Notes under the pieces: generated by a model
The model's database searches: none
What the model was told of the DNA's origin: nothing
What the model saw: only the letters and a program-made list of their open reading frames with translations
NCBI RefSeq assembly: GCF_002483225.1
Contig: NZ_DLHL01000004.1
Span: 248-64,247, forward strand
DNA: 64,000 nt
Direction: 5' to 3'
From: Gemmatimonas sp. UBA7669
GTDB taxonomy: Bacteria > Gemmatimonadota > Gemmatimonadetes > Gemmatimonadales > Gemmatimonadaceae
Shown here: piece by piece, positions 38,536 to 46,909 of the stretch
Numbering within the stretch: the stretch's first letter is position 1
How the letters are laid out: each line of letters begins with the position of its first letter
Translations under genes and position numbers: made by a program

Positions 38536-38840
38536 GAAAACAGCGACTCCCTGATGTGAAGGGTCGGGGACTCCCCGAGGCGGGGTAGTCGGAGGGGGGC
38601 TGCACGAAGGCTCACGGCAGGGAGCACCGGGTGCCGACCGCGCGCCGACCGCGGAACGGAGATCGACTACCAGCCGCCCGTGCAAGAGTGGGGCCAAACG
38701 CATCACAAATCAGATTTTTAGGCCTGCCGGCGGGCTAAACCGCACAACGCCATCGGCTTATCGCACACCGCCACGGTCTGTCCCCACGACAGCGGTCTTG
38801 ATGAATGCGGCGTTGGGGCCACAGTTCTGGGGAGCGCGCC
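38536..38840. other. 305-base intergenic region between the PEP-CTERM gene and solA
   Basis: I see no gene here. Near the PEP-CTERM start is a short GC hairpin (CGGGG/CCCCG, 38565-38577). At 38717-38739 there is an imperfect palindrome in a locally AT-richer patch. This is the probable promoter region of the PEP-CTERM gene, and it also contains the 3' flank of solA. Confidence 0.6.
38717..38739. repeat. 23-bp imperfect palindrome
   Basis: The arms TTTAG and CTAAA close an almost complete dyad centred on GCCGGC, with one mismatch and one wobble. A T-run precedes it on the plus strand, so on the minus strand it is followed by A residues. It therefore does not look like a minus-strand terminator for solA. 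It could be an operator for the PEP-CTERM gene. Confidence 0.4.
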
Positions 38841-40007
38841 CTACGAGACGCGCGGGCCGTCGGACAACGCCACGGCCGCGCCAAACCGCGCCACCCCGAA
38901 CAACCCGATGTCGTGCGCGGTGGCGCCCCCCGTCACCACATCCGCACAGATCTCCCCGATCACGCTGCCGAACTTGAAGCCGTGCCCAGAGCAGGCAGAT
39001 ACCACCAGCAACTCCGGTGCCCCAGGTGCCCGGTCGATGATGAAATGTTCGTCGGGGGTATTCGTGAACAGGCACGCCGCCGACTGCTGCAGCGGGCCGT
39101 TGGCGCCGGGGAAATACCGCGATACCGCGGCCCGTAACGCCGCTTCGTCCTCGGCCTCGCACACGCGTGACATGGTGTCCGGATGCACCCGTTCGAAGCG
39201 ATGGTGGTACTTGCCGATCTTGAAGCCAGGCGCGCCGTATTGCGGGAAGCCGTAGTACTGCCCTTCCTCGGCGTCCATCACGAACACGGGAAAGTTCGCC
39301 GGTGCAAACGCCGCCGTGTCGGCGATGCCGAACCACCCCAGCACCTGCCGCTCCGGCTGCAGCACCCCCCGCAGCGCAGGCACCAGATCACCCATCCACG
39401 GTCCGGCCGTGAGCACCACCTGACCGGCCGAATACGTGCCCCGTTCGGTGCGCACCGTCACCGAACCAGCGTTCGTCGTCACCTCGATGACGCGCTCATG
39501 GGTCCGGATCACGGCCCCATGCGCCTCTGCCCGCGCGGCGTGCGCCTGAATGCACCGCTCCGGGGTAAGAAATCCGGCATCGGGCTGGTACACCGCCATC
39601 GCCCCGGGCGCCGGCCGCCAACCCGGAAAGCGCGCCGAGAGTCGCTGGCCGTCGAGCACCTCATGATCGAGACCGTGCACCCGACAGCTCTCCAGCGAGC
39701 CGTCGAACACCGGACTGCCCGCCCACCCCACATCGAGCCCGCCCGTCACGTGCAACAACGGCTCGGACAACCCCTGCTCCAGGTCGCGCCAGAGCGTGAA
39801 CGCCCGCCGCAGCAGCGGCACGTACGACGGGTCCTCGAAGTAGGCCAACCGGATGATCCGCGTCAGCCCGTGCGAGGATCCGAACGCGTGGCCGAGACCG
39901 TGCTGCTCGAGCCCAAGCACCCGCTGACCGCGCGCGGCGAGATGATACGCCGCCGCACTGCCCATCCCGCCGATGCCGACCACGATCACGTCGTACGCGC
40001 TGGCCAT
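38841..40007 (-). CDS. solA: N-methyl-amino-acid oxidase (monomeric sarcosine oxidase / N-methyltryptophan oxidase family)
   Basis: The 388-aa product is a flavoprotein oxidase of the MSOX/MTOX family. It has an N-terminal FAD motif (VIVVGIGGMGSAAAYHLA) and Cys339 in SACSGHGFKF, the position of the covalent flavin link. Family members oxidatively demethylate sarcosine or other N-methyl amino acids, giving formaldehyde, hydrogen peroxide and the amino acid. The exact substrate is not clear. The start is ATG 40007, supported by GGAGAG seven bases upstream. It is divergent from the redox operon that contains formate dehydrogenase, with 110 bases between starts. Confidence 0.88.
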   Translation of the reverse strand: MASAYDVIVVGIGGMGSAAAYHLAARGQRVLGLEQHGLGHAFGSSHGLTRIIRLAYFEDPSYVPLLRRAFTLWRDLEQGLSEPLLHVTGGLDVGWAGSPVFDGSLESCRVHGLDHEVLDGQRLSARFPGWRPAPGAMAVYQPDAGFLTPERCIQAHAARAEAHGAVIRTHERVIEVTTNAGSVTVRTERGTYSAGQVVLTAGPWMGDLVPALRGVLQPERQVLGWFGIADTAAFAPANFPVFVMDAEEGQYYGFPQYGAPGFKIGKYHHRFERVHPDTMSRVCEAEDEAALRAAVSRYFPGANGPLQQSAACLFTNTPDEHFIIDRAPGAPELLVVSACSGHGFKFGSVIGEICADVVTGGATAHDIGLFGVARFGAAVALSDGPRVS

Positions 40008-40117
40008 CGAAATCTCTCCATTCGGGACGTGAAGATCCGGGTTTCCCTTCTTGCCGAGCGTCGGTCCACAGCCCATGCTAGCGATACCAGTACATCTCTC
40101 CCCAGGAGCCCCGCCAC

Positions 40118-41911
40118 ATGGCAGTAACCGATGTCTCCGACCCGCAATACTACCACCGGGTCGTGGATTGCCAGTGGGCCTGTCCGGCCCATACCAACGT
40201 CCCCGGCTACATCCGCCTGATTGCCCAGGGGCGGTACACCGAGTCGTATCTCCTCAATCGCGAATCCAACGTCTTCCCGGGCATTCTGGGGCGCGTGTGC
40301 GACCGCCCCTGTGAGCCCGCCTGCCGCCGCGGCCGCGTGGAAGAAAAGCCGGTGGCCATCTGCCGGCTCAAGCGCGTGGCCGCCGATCATCGCGACGACA
40401 TCAGCGCGCACCTGCCCAAGGCGCCGGCGGTCAAGAACGGCAAGCGCGTCGCGCTGGTGGGTGCGGGGCCGGCGTCGCTCACCGTCGCCAACGACCTGCT
40501 GCCGCTGGGGTACGACGTCACCATTTTCGAGCGCAACGCCACGCCCGGTGGCCTCATGCGCATCAACATCCCGTCCTTCCGCCTGCCCGCGCAGGTGCTC
40601 GACGAGGAATGCGCCTATGTCATCGACATGGGTGCCACCATGAAATACGGCACGGCCGTCACCAGTCTCAAGGGCCTGCTCGACGAGGGCTACGACGCCG
40701 TGTTCGTGGGCAGCGGCGCACCCAAGGGCAAGGAACTCGACATCCCCGGTCGCTGGGACGCGCCGGAGTCGGTGCACATCGGCATCGAGTTTCTCGCCAA
40801 CGTGCACTTCGGACACATCGACAAGCTCGGCCCGCGGGTCATCATCATTGGTGTGGGCAACACGGCCATGGACTGCTGCCGCACCTCCAAGCGCCTCGGC
40901 GCCACCGACGTCAAGGTGGTGGCGCGGCGCGGCCGCAAGCACTTCAAGGCCTCGCCGTGGGAACTCGAAGACGCCGAAGAAGAGCTGGTCGAGATCATCG
41001 AGAACCACGCGCCCAAGCGCATGGTCGTGGAGAACGGCAGGCTCGTGGGCATGGAGTTCGAAGTCCTGCAGTGGACCGAAGACGCCAGCGGCAAGCAGAC
41101 GAGCACGGTCACCGGCACGGTCGTCATTCCCTGCGATCAGGTCATTCTCGCCATTGGCCAGGACAACGCCTTCGAGTGGATCGAGCGCGACATCGGCGTG
41201 GAGTTCGACGCCAAGGGCATGCCCAAGGTGGACAAGACCACCCATCAGAGCACGCATCCCAAGGTGTTCTTCGGTGGTGATGCCGCCTGGGGCCCCGAGA
41301 ACATCATCTGGGCCGTGGCGCACGGTCATGCGGCCGCCATCTCCATTGACGCGCAGTGTCACGGCCGCGATGTGAACGATCGGCCCGCCTACGGCATGTC
41401 GCTGGTGAGCGCCAAGGTGGGCATGCATTCGTGGGCCTACGACAACGACTACGAGTCGGCCAAGCGCGCCAAGATGCAGCACGAGGACCTGAGCAAGCGC
41501 TTCAAAGATCTCGTCACGGAAGTCGAGTTGGGTTTCACGGCGGAGCAGATCGCCACCGAGGTCGGGCGCTGTCTCAACTGCGACATCCAAACGCACTTCA
41601 CCGCGTCACAGTGCATCGAGTGCGACGCCTGCGTGGACATCTGCCCCACCAACTGTCTCACCATCACCACCAACGGCACGTCCGAAGCCGATCTGCGTAC
41701 CCGTTTGTCGGCGCCCGCACTCAATACCGATCAGGCCATCTACGTGTCCGATGGCCTGCCGCAGACCAAGCGTGTCATGGTGAAGGACGAAGACGTCTGC
41801 CTGCACTGCGGACTCTGCGCCGAACGCTGCCCCACCGCGGCGTGGGACATGCAACTCTTTGATCTCAGAAAGCCCGTGGCGGGCATGCTCGCCGGGATGG
41901 CCAGCGTATGA
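40118..41911 (+). CDS. GltD-like FAD/NAD(P) oxidoreductase with N- and C-terminal iron-sulfur domains
   Basis: The 597-aa product resembles the small subunit of glutamate synthase. It has an N-terminal cysteine-rich domain (Cys18, 22, 61, 65, 69, 82), an FAD site (VGAGPAS, 114-120) and an NAD(P) site (IIIGVGNTAMDC, near 245). The C-terminal part (about 485-575) adds further cysteines and two ferredoxin-type clusters (CIECDACVDICP near 500 and CLHCGLCAERCP near 562). It can plausibly move electrons between NAD(P)H, FAD and the clusters, serving as the electron partner of KorAB. It is the first gene of a nine-gene operon. ATG 40118 has AGGAG nine bases upstream, and its stop overlaps korA by four bases. 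Confidence 0.9.
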   Translation: MAVTDVSDPQYYHRVVDCQWACPAHTNVPGYIRLIAQGRYTESYLLNRESNVFPGILGRVCDRPCEPACRRGRVEEKPVAICRLKRVAADHRDDISAHLPKAPAVKNGKRVALVGAGPASLTVANDLLPLGYDVTIFERNATPGGLMRINIPSFRLPAQVLDEECAYVIDMGATMKYGTAVTSLKGLLDEGYDAVFVGSGAPKGKELDIPGRWDAPESVHIGIEFLANVHFGHIDKLGPRVIIIGVGNTAMDCCRTSKRLGATDVKVVARRGRKHFKASPWELEDAEEELVEIIENHAPKRMVVENGRLVGMEFEVLQWTEDASGKQTSTVTGTVVIPCDQVILAIGQDNAFEWIERDIGVEFDAKGMPKVDKTTHQSTHPKVFFGGDAAWGPENIIWAVAHGHAAAISIDAQCHGRDVNDRPAYGMSLVSAKVGMHSWAYDNDYESAKRAKMQHEDLSKRFKDLVTEVELGFTAEQIATEVGRCLNCDIQTHFTASQCIECDACVDICPTNCLTITTNGTSEADLRTRLSAPALNTDQAIYVSDGLPQTKRVMVKDEDVCLHCGLCAERCPTAAWDMQLFDLRKPVAGMLAGMASV

Positions 41912-43707
41912 ACGGCGTCAACGATTTCTCGTTCAAGATCGGCACCGTCAACGGCACCGGCTCCGCCAGTGCCAACGGTTTGCTCATGCAGGCCATCTTC
42001 CGCATGGGCATCCCGGTGACGGGCAAGAACATCTTCCCCTCCAACATCCAGGGGTTGCCCACCTGGTACGAGATCCGCGTCAGCAAGGACGGCTACACGG
42101 CGCGTCCGAGCGAAGTGGACCTGGTGGTGGCGCTCAATCCGTCCACCTACGCCAAGGACGTGGCCACCGTCCGGCCGGGCGGCTTCCTGCTCTACGACTC
42201 GTCGTGGCCGCTCGATCCCGATCTCGTGCGCGAAGGCATCACCATCATGGGGATTCCCTTCGGCCGCATCTGCGTGGAGAACTTCCAGGGCGATCGCGAC
42301 CGCACGCTGCTGCGCAACATCGTGTATGCCGGGTCGCTCGCGGCGCTGCTCAACATCGACATGGACGTGGTGTCGGGCATGCTCTCGGAGAAGTACGGCA
42401 AGAAGCCCAAGCTGCTCGAGTCCAACCACAAGGCCATCCAGCTGGGCTACGAGTACGCCAAGGCCAACTTCCAGTGCCCGCTGCCCTTCCATCTCGAGAA
42501 GATGGATGCCACCAGCGACTCCATCCTCATCGATGGCAACACGGCCTGTGCGCTGGGCGCGGTATTTGCCGGCGCGACCGTAGGCGCGTGGTATCCCATC
42601 ACGCCGGCCACCGCCCTCATGGAGCAGTTCAAGGCCTTCTGCGAGAAGTATCGCGTGGACAAGGCCACGGGCGAACACAAGTTTGCCATTCTGCAAGCCG
42701 AGGACGAGCTGGCCGCTGCCGGCATCATCATCGGCGCCGGTTGGGCGGGTGCACGCGCGTTCACGAACACCTCGGGCCCCGGCATCTCGCTGATGCAGGA
42801 GTTCATTGGGCTCGCGTACTACACCGACATTCCGGCGGTCTTCTTCGACATTCAGCGCTGCGGACCGGCCACGGGTATGCCCACCCGTACGCAACAGGCC
42901 GACCTCCTGTCACTGGCCTACGCGTCACACGGCGACACCAAGCACTTGGTGCTCTTCCCGGCCAACCCGGGCGAAGCCTTTGAGTTGGCGGTGCAGTCGT
43001 TTGACCTGTCGGAGCGCTTCCAGACACCGGTCTTCGTCGCCACCGATCTCGACATCGGCATGAACGACTGGATGGTGAAGCGGCTCAGCTGGGACGACAG
43101 CTACCGGCCCGATCGCGGCAAGGTCCTGCACAAGGAAGACCTCGACAAGATCCAGAAGTTCTCGCGCTATCTCGACGTGGACGGCGACGGCATTGCCGCC
43201 CGCACACTGCCCGGCGTGGGCGGCAAGGGCGCCTACTTCGTGCGCGGTTCCGGCCACGACAAGCACGCGGCGTACACCGAGGACTCCGACGCGTATCAGG
43301 AGCTCGTCGATCGTCTCAAGCGCAAGTTTGAGCACGCGGCCACGGTCATGCCCAAGCCGGTCTTCACGCTTCAGCCTGGCGCCGAGGTGGGGCTGGTCAC
43401 CATTGGTGGCTGTGACGCCGCCGTACGCGAAGCTGCCGACCGTTTGCGCGACCAGGGGGTAACAGTCGATGTCATGCGCATCCGCGCCTTCCCCTTCGGC
43501 AGCGAGGTGCGTGAGTTCTTCGACGCGCACGATCGCAACTTCGTCATCGAACAGAATCGCGACGCCCAACTCCGCGCCCTGCTGGCGGTGGAGCTTGGCA
43601 TTCCCCGTGACAGCATGACCTCCATTCTCGACTACGGCGGCATGCCGCTTACCGCCAAGGTGGTCGTGGACGGTGTGCTCCGCCATCTCGCGCAGGTGCC
43701 CGCATGA
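41908..43707 (+). CDS. korA: 2-oxoacid:acceptor oxidoreductase, fused gamma-alpha subunit
   Basis: The 599-aa product fuses a gamma domain (about 1-190, GTVNGTGSASANGLLMQA) to the alpha subunit (YPITPATALMEQF, NTSGPGISLMQEFIGLAYYTDIPAV, TGMPTRTQQAD). With KorB it oxidises a 2-oxoacid plus CoA to an acyl-CoA and CO2, or runs the reverse carboxylation, passing low-potential electrons to an iron-sulfur acceptor. The YPITP motif contacts the cofactor. 2-Oxoglutarate is the likeliest substrate from overall similarity, but pyruvate or branched-chain oxoacids are possible. It overlaps the flavoprotein and korB by four bases each. Confidence 0.9.
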   Translation: MNGVNDFSFKIGTVNGTGSASANGLLMQAIFRMGIPVTGKNIFPSNIQGLPTWYEIRVSKDGYTARPSEVDLVVALNPSTYAKDVATVRPGGFLLYDSSWPLDPDLVREGITIMGIPFGRICVENFQGDRDRTLLRNIVYAGSLAALLNIDMDVVSGMLSEKYGKKPKLLESNHKAIQLGYEYAKANFQCPLPFHLEKMDATSDSILIDGNTACALGAVFAGATVGAWYPITPATALMEQFKAFCEKYRVDKATGEHKFAILQAEDELAAAGIIIGAGWAGARAFTNTSGPGISLMQEFIGLAYYTDIPAVFFDIQRCGPATGMPTRTQQADLLSLAYASHGDTKHLVLFPANPGEAFELAVQSFDLSERFQTPVFVATDLDIGMNDWMVKRLSWDDSYRPDRGKVLHKEDLDKIQKFSRYLDVDGDGIAARTLPGVGGKGAYFVRGSGHDKHAAYTEDSDAYQELVDRLKRKFEHAATVMPKPVFTLQPGAEVGLVTIGGCDAAVREAADRLRDQGVTVDVMRIRAFPFGSEVREFFDAHDRNFVIEQNRDAQLRALLAVELGIPRDSMTSILDYGGMPLTAKVVVDGVLRHLAQVPA

Positions 43708-44759
43708 CCTCGATCGCCAAACCTCCCGTTCGGCACCCCAGCTCACGCACCAACGGCCTCGGCCTCACGTTGCGGGACTACGAAGGCGCCATGTCCACGC
43801 TCTGCGCCGGGTGCGGACACGATTCTGTCACCGCGGCCGTCGTGCAGGCTGGCTGGGAACTCGAGCTCGAGCCTCATCGCATCGGCAAGATGAGCGGCAT
43901 CGGCTGCTCGTCCAAGACGACCGCGTACTTCATGAAGCAGTCGCACGGCTTCAACTCCGTGCACGGCCGCATGCCGTCGGTCACCTCGGGTGCGGCCGCG
44001 GCCAATCGCAGTCTGACCTACATCGGTGTGTCTGGCGACGGTGACTCGCTGTCCATTGGGCTCGGGCAGCTGTCACACGCCATTCGGCGCAATGTGAACA
44101 TGCTTTACCTGCTGGAGAACAACGGCGTCTATGGCCTGACCAAGGGCCAGTTCTCCGCATCGGCCGATGTGGGCTCCAAGTCCAAGAAGGGCGAAGCCAA
44201 CGAGCAGACCCCCATTGATCCGGTGCTGCTGGCCCTCACCCTCGGCGCCACGTTCGTTGCGCGCTCCTTCTCCGGAGACAAGAAGCAGCTCGTGCCCATC
44301 ATCAAGGCGGGTATCGCGCACAAGGGCTTTGCCATCATCGACATCATCTCGCCCTGCGTGAGCTTCAACGATCACGAAGGGTCCACCAAGAGCTACGCGT
44401 TCACCCGCGAGCATGAGGTGGAAGCCGTGCACACCGACTTCGTGCCCCTGCAGCGCGAAATCACGGTGCCTGAGACGGACGAGGAAGTGCGCACCGTAAC
44501 GTTGCACGACGGTGGCATGGTTCGTCTGCGCGCCACCGCGTCGGACTACAACCCCACCAACCGCGAGTCGGCCTACGCACATGTGCGGGCCTGTCAGACA
44601 CGCGGCGAGATTGCCACCGGCCTGCTCTTCGTGGATGAGAACGGGCGGGACATGCATGACTACCTGCGCACGCCGGCCACGCCCCTGGTGGACCTGCCGT
44701 TCGAGTCGCTGTGCCCCGGCAAGGCGGCACTCGATTCCCTCATGGAGCGCTATCGCTGA
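43704..44759 (+). CDS. korB: 2-oxoacid:acceptor oxidoreductase, beta (TPP) subunit
   Basis: The 351-aa product is the thiamine-diphosphate subunit of the KorAB enzyme. It shows the TPP motif GDGDS (111-115) ending in NNGVYGLTKGQ, and the four cysteines for one [4Fe-4S] cluster (CAGC at 34 and 37, GIGC at 68, CVSF at 218). It is somewhat longer than the common 280-340 aa because of a C-terminal extension. No ferredoxin gene sits beside it; the clusters on the upstream flavoprotein may take that role. It is followed by fdsG only six bases later. Confidence 0.92.
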   Translation: MTSIAKPPVRHPSSRTNGLGLTLRDYEGAMSTLCAGCGHDSVTAAVVQAGWELELEPHRIGKMSGIGCSSKTTAYFMKQSHGFNSVHGRMPSVTSGAAAANRSLTYIGVSGDGDSLSIGLGQLSHAIRRNVNMLYLLENNGVYGLTKGQFSASADVGSKSKKGEANEQTPIDPVLLALTLGATFVARSFSGDKKQLVPIIKAGIAHKGFAIIDIISPCVSFNDHEGSTKSYAFTREHEVEAVHTDFVPLQREITVPETDEEVRTVTLHDGGMVRLRATASDYNPTNRESAYAHVRACQTRGEIATGLLFVDENGRDMHDYLRTPATPLVDLPFESLCPGKAALDSLMERYR

Positions 44760-44765
44760 GGCGTC

Positions 44766-45296
44766 ATGACGCATCCTGCGTCCGCGTTCGCGTCGGCCAT
44801 GCCGGATGGTGATGAACTCGCCGTCCTGCATGAGCTCTTCGCAGCCTTTCCCCCGCGCGCCGAGTACCTGCTGCCGTTGTTGCATCAGGTGCAGGCGCGC
44901 GTGGGCTGTGTTTCCCACGCCGCGACGCGCGCCATTGCCGCGCACTTCAATCTCTCACGCGCCGAAGTGCACGGTGTGGTGACGTTCTATCACGACTTCC
45001 GCGAGTCGCCTGTTGGCGACACGGTGGTCCAGGTGTGCATGGCCGAAGCCTGTCGCGCGGTGGGCTGTCAGGATCTCGATGCGTACTTGACGCGTCGGCG
45101 CGGGGCCGCATTGGGAGAGGTGGTCCCCAACCAGCGCTGGCACGCGCAGGCCACCTACTGCCTCGGCAACTGTGCCCTCGGTCCGTCACTGCGTATTGGC
45201 GAGACCGTCTATGGCCGCGTCACGCCGGAGCGACTTGAGCGCTTGCTGGCCGACTACCCAGACACCGCCGCCCACGTGGAGCGACCCGACCCATGA
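44766..45296 (+). CDS. fdsG: NAD-dependent formate dehydrogenase gamma subunit (NuoE-like)
   Basis: The 176-aa product has the thioredoxin-like [2Fe-2S] fold of NuoE, with cysteines 91, 96, 132 and 136 in the C-x4-C and C-x3-C spacing. In Fds-type enzymes it works with FdsB to pass electrons to NAD. The gene order G-B-A, the FdhD and FdsD genes downstream and the formate-dehydrogenase catalytic subunit identify it as FdsG and not a complex I subunit. It overlaps fdsB by four bases. Confidence 0.9.
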   Translation: MTHPASAFASAMPDGDELAVLHELFAAFPPRAEYLLPLLHQVQARVGCVSHAATRAIAAHFNLSRAEVHGVVTFYHDFRESPVGDTVVQVCMAEACRAVGCQDLDAYLTRRRGAALGEVVPNQRWHAQATYCLGNCALGPSLRIGETVYGRVTPERLERLLADYPDTAAHVERPDP

Positions 45297-46909
45297 CGGC
45301 CTGGCGGGTCTACGTCCCCAGTGACACGGCGGCGGCGTCGGTGGGCGCCGATGACGTGGCCGCTGCCGTACAGGAGTGGGCTGCGCGACATGTCGATGCC
45401 GAGTTGCAGCTGGTGCGCAACGGCTCACGAGGCGCGGCCTGGCTCGAGCCCCTGGTGGAAATCGACACGGCGAAGGGGCGTGTTGGCTTTTCCCGGCTGT
45501 CTTCCGCCGATGTCCCCGCCCTGCTCGATCTGCTGCATGCGGAGCGTGACAGCCAGGACCTGCCCGGCCAGTCACACGCGCACGGCATCGGTCTGGTGGA
45601 GGATCATCCGTGGTTCCGTATGCAGCGTCGGCTGATGTTCTCGCGGGTGGGCCGCATCGACCCGCTCTCACTTGATGAGTACCGCGATACCGGTGGTCTC
45701 CATGGCTTGCAGCGTGCGTTGCAGCTCGAGCAGCCCGCCATCGTGCAGGAGGTCATCGACTCGGGCCTGCGTGGACGCGGCGGAGCCGCCTTTCCCACCG
45801 GCATCAAGTGGCGCACGGTGCAGCAGACGACCGCAGCAACCCGCTACGTGGTTTGCAATGCGGACGAGGGAGACTCCGGCACGTTTGCCGATCGGCTGAT
45901 CATGGAAGCCGATCCCTTCCGCCTCATGGAGGGGATGATCATCGCCGGCCTCGCCGTGGGCGCGCAGCAGGGCTATGTGTATCTGCGCTCGGAGTATCCG
46001 CGCACCATTCGCACGTTCGAAGCGGCGTTGCATCGTGCACGTGAGGCCGGCCTGCTCGGCTCGCGTGTGCTGGACACGCCGCACGCATTTGATATCGCGC
46101 TGCGTGTCGGAGCGGGCGCGTACATTTGCGGCGAAGAGACCGCGTTGCTGGAGAGCCTCGAAGGGCGACGGGGCCAGGTGCGCAGCAAGCCTCCACTCCC
46201 CGCCGTGGAAGGTCTCTTTGGCTGTCCCACCGTCATCAACAACGTGCTCACGCTGGCCGCCGTGCCGGATGTGCTGGCGCAGGGTGCGGCGCAGTATGCG
46301 GGCTTTGGTGTGGACCGTTCGCGTGGCACCATGCCATTTCAGTTGGCCGGCAATGTAGCGCAGGGCGGGCTGGTGGAACTCCCGTTCGGCATCACGCTCC
46401 GTGAACTGCTGGAGACCTTTGCCGGTGGGACTCGCAGCGGACGGGCTCTTCGCGCCGTGCAGGTGGGCGGACCGCTTGGCGCCTACCTGCCGGCATCGCA
46501 GTGGGACACGCCGCTCAGCTACGAGCACTTCGCGGGTATTGGTGCCATGCTGGGTCACGGTGGCATCGTGCTCTTTGACGACTCGGTCAATCTCGGCGCC
46601 ATGGCGCAGTTTGCGATGGAGTTCTGCGCCATCGAGTCCTGCGGCAAGTGTACGCCCTGCCGCATCGGCTCCACACGGGGGGTTGAGGTCATTGCCAAGC
46701 TGCGCCGAGGCGAGAACGTCCGCGCCAACTGGGAGCTGCTGGGCGAACTCTGCGAAACCATGGAGTTCGGCTCGCTGTGCGCGATGGGCGGCCTCACGCC
46801 TCTGCCCGTGCGCAGCATCATGACGCACTTCACCGCCGACCTGCTGACGTCGGCGTCCACGGCTGCGGAATTGACCATCCAGGAATCGGTCACCCAGGAG
46901 GTGGCATGA
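45293..46909 (+). CDS. fdsB: NAD-dependent formate dehydrogenase beta subunit (NuoF-like)
   Basis: The 538-aa product has an N-terminal thioredoxin-like extension (about 1-110), absent from the nuoF copy in this window, then the flavin module. The FMN/NADH site is RGRGGAAFPTGIKW, NADEGDSGTFADR and GAGAYICGEETALLESLEG. The [4Fe-4S] motif is ESCGKCTPCRIG plus a later Cys. It hands electrons from the FdsA clusters to NAD. It overlaps both fdsG and fdsA by four bases. Confidence 0.92.
   Translation: MTAWRVYVPSDTAAASVGADDVAAAVQEWAARHVDAELQLVRNGSRGAAWLEPLVEIDTAKGRVGFSRLSSADVPALLDLLHAERDSQDLPGQSHAHGIGLVEDHPWFRMQRRLMFSRVGRIDPLSLDEYRDTGGLHGLQRALQLEQPAIVQEVIDSGLRGRGGAAFPTGIKWRTVQQTTAATRYVVCNADEGDSGTFADRLIMEADPFRLMEGMIIAGLAVGAQQGYVYLRSEYPRTIRTFEAALHRAREAGLLGSRVLDTPHAFDIALRVGAGAYICGEETALLESLEGRRGQVRSKPPLPAVEGLFGCPTVINNVLTLAAVPDVLAQGAAQYAGFGVDRSRGTMPFQLAGNVAQGGLVELPFGITLRELLETFAGGTRSGRALRAVQVGGPLGAYLPASQWDTPLSYEHFAGIGAMLGHGGIVLFDDSVNLGAMAQFAMEFCAIESCGKCTPCRIGSTRGVEVIAKLRRGENVRANWELLGELCETMEFGSLCAMGGLTPLPVRSIMTHFTADLLTSASTAAELTIQESVTQEVA

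Noticed and set aside
34490..38840. Attachment-site repeat of the tRNA-Leu 3' end
   Set aside because: I looked for the GGTTCGAGTCC end downstream to 38.8 kb and saw no second copy, and no integrase gene, so no island boundary can be called.
44766..46909. fdsG and fdsB as extra complex I subunits
   Set aside because: The adjacent molybdopterin subunit with the RVCHS formate site, FdhD and FdsD show this is a formate dehydrogenase. The true nuoE and nuoF are at 62.1-64.0 kb.
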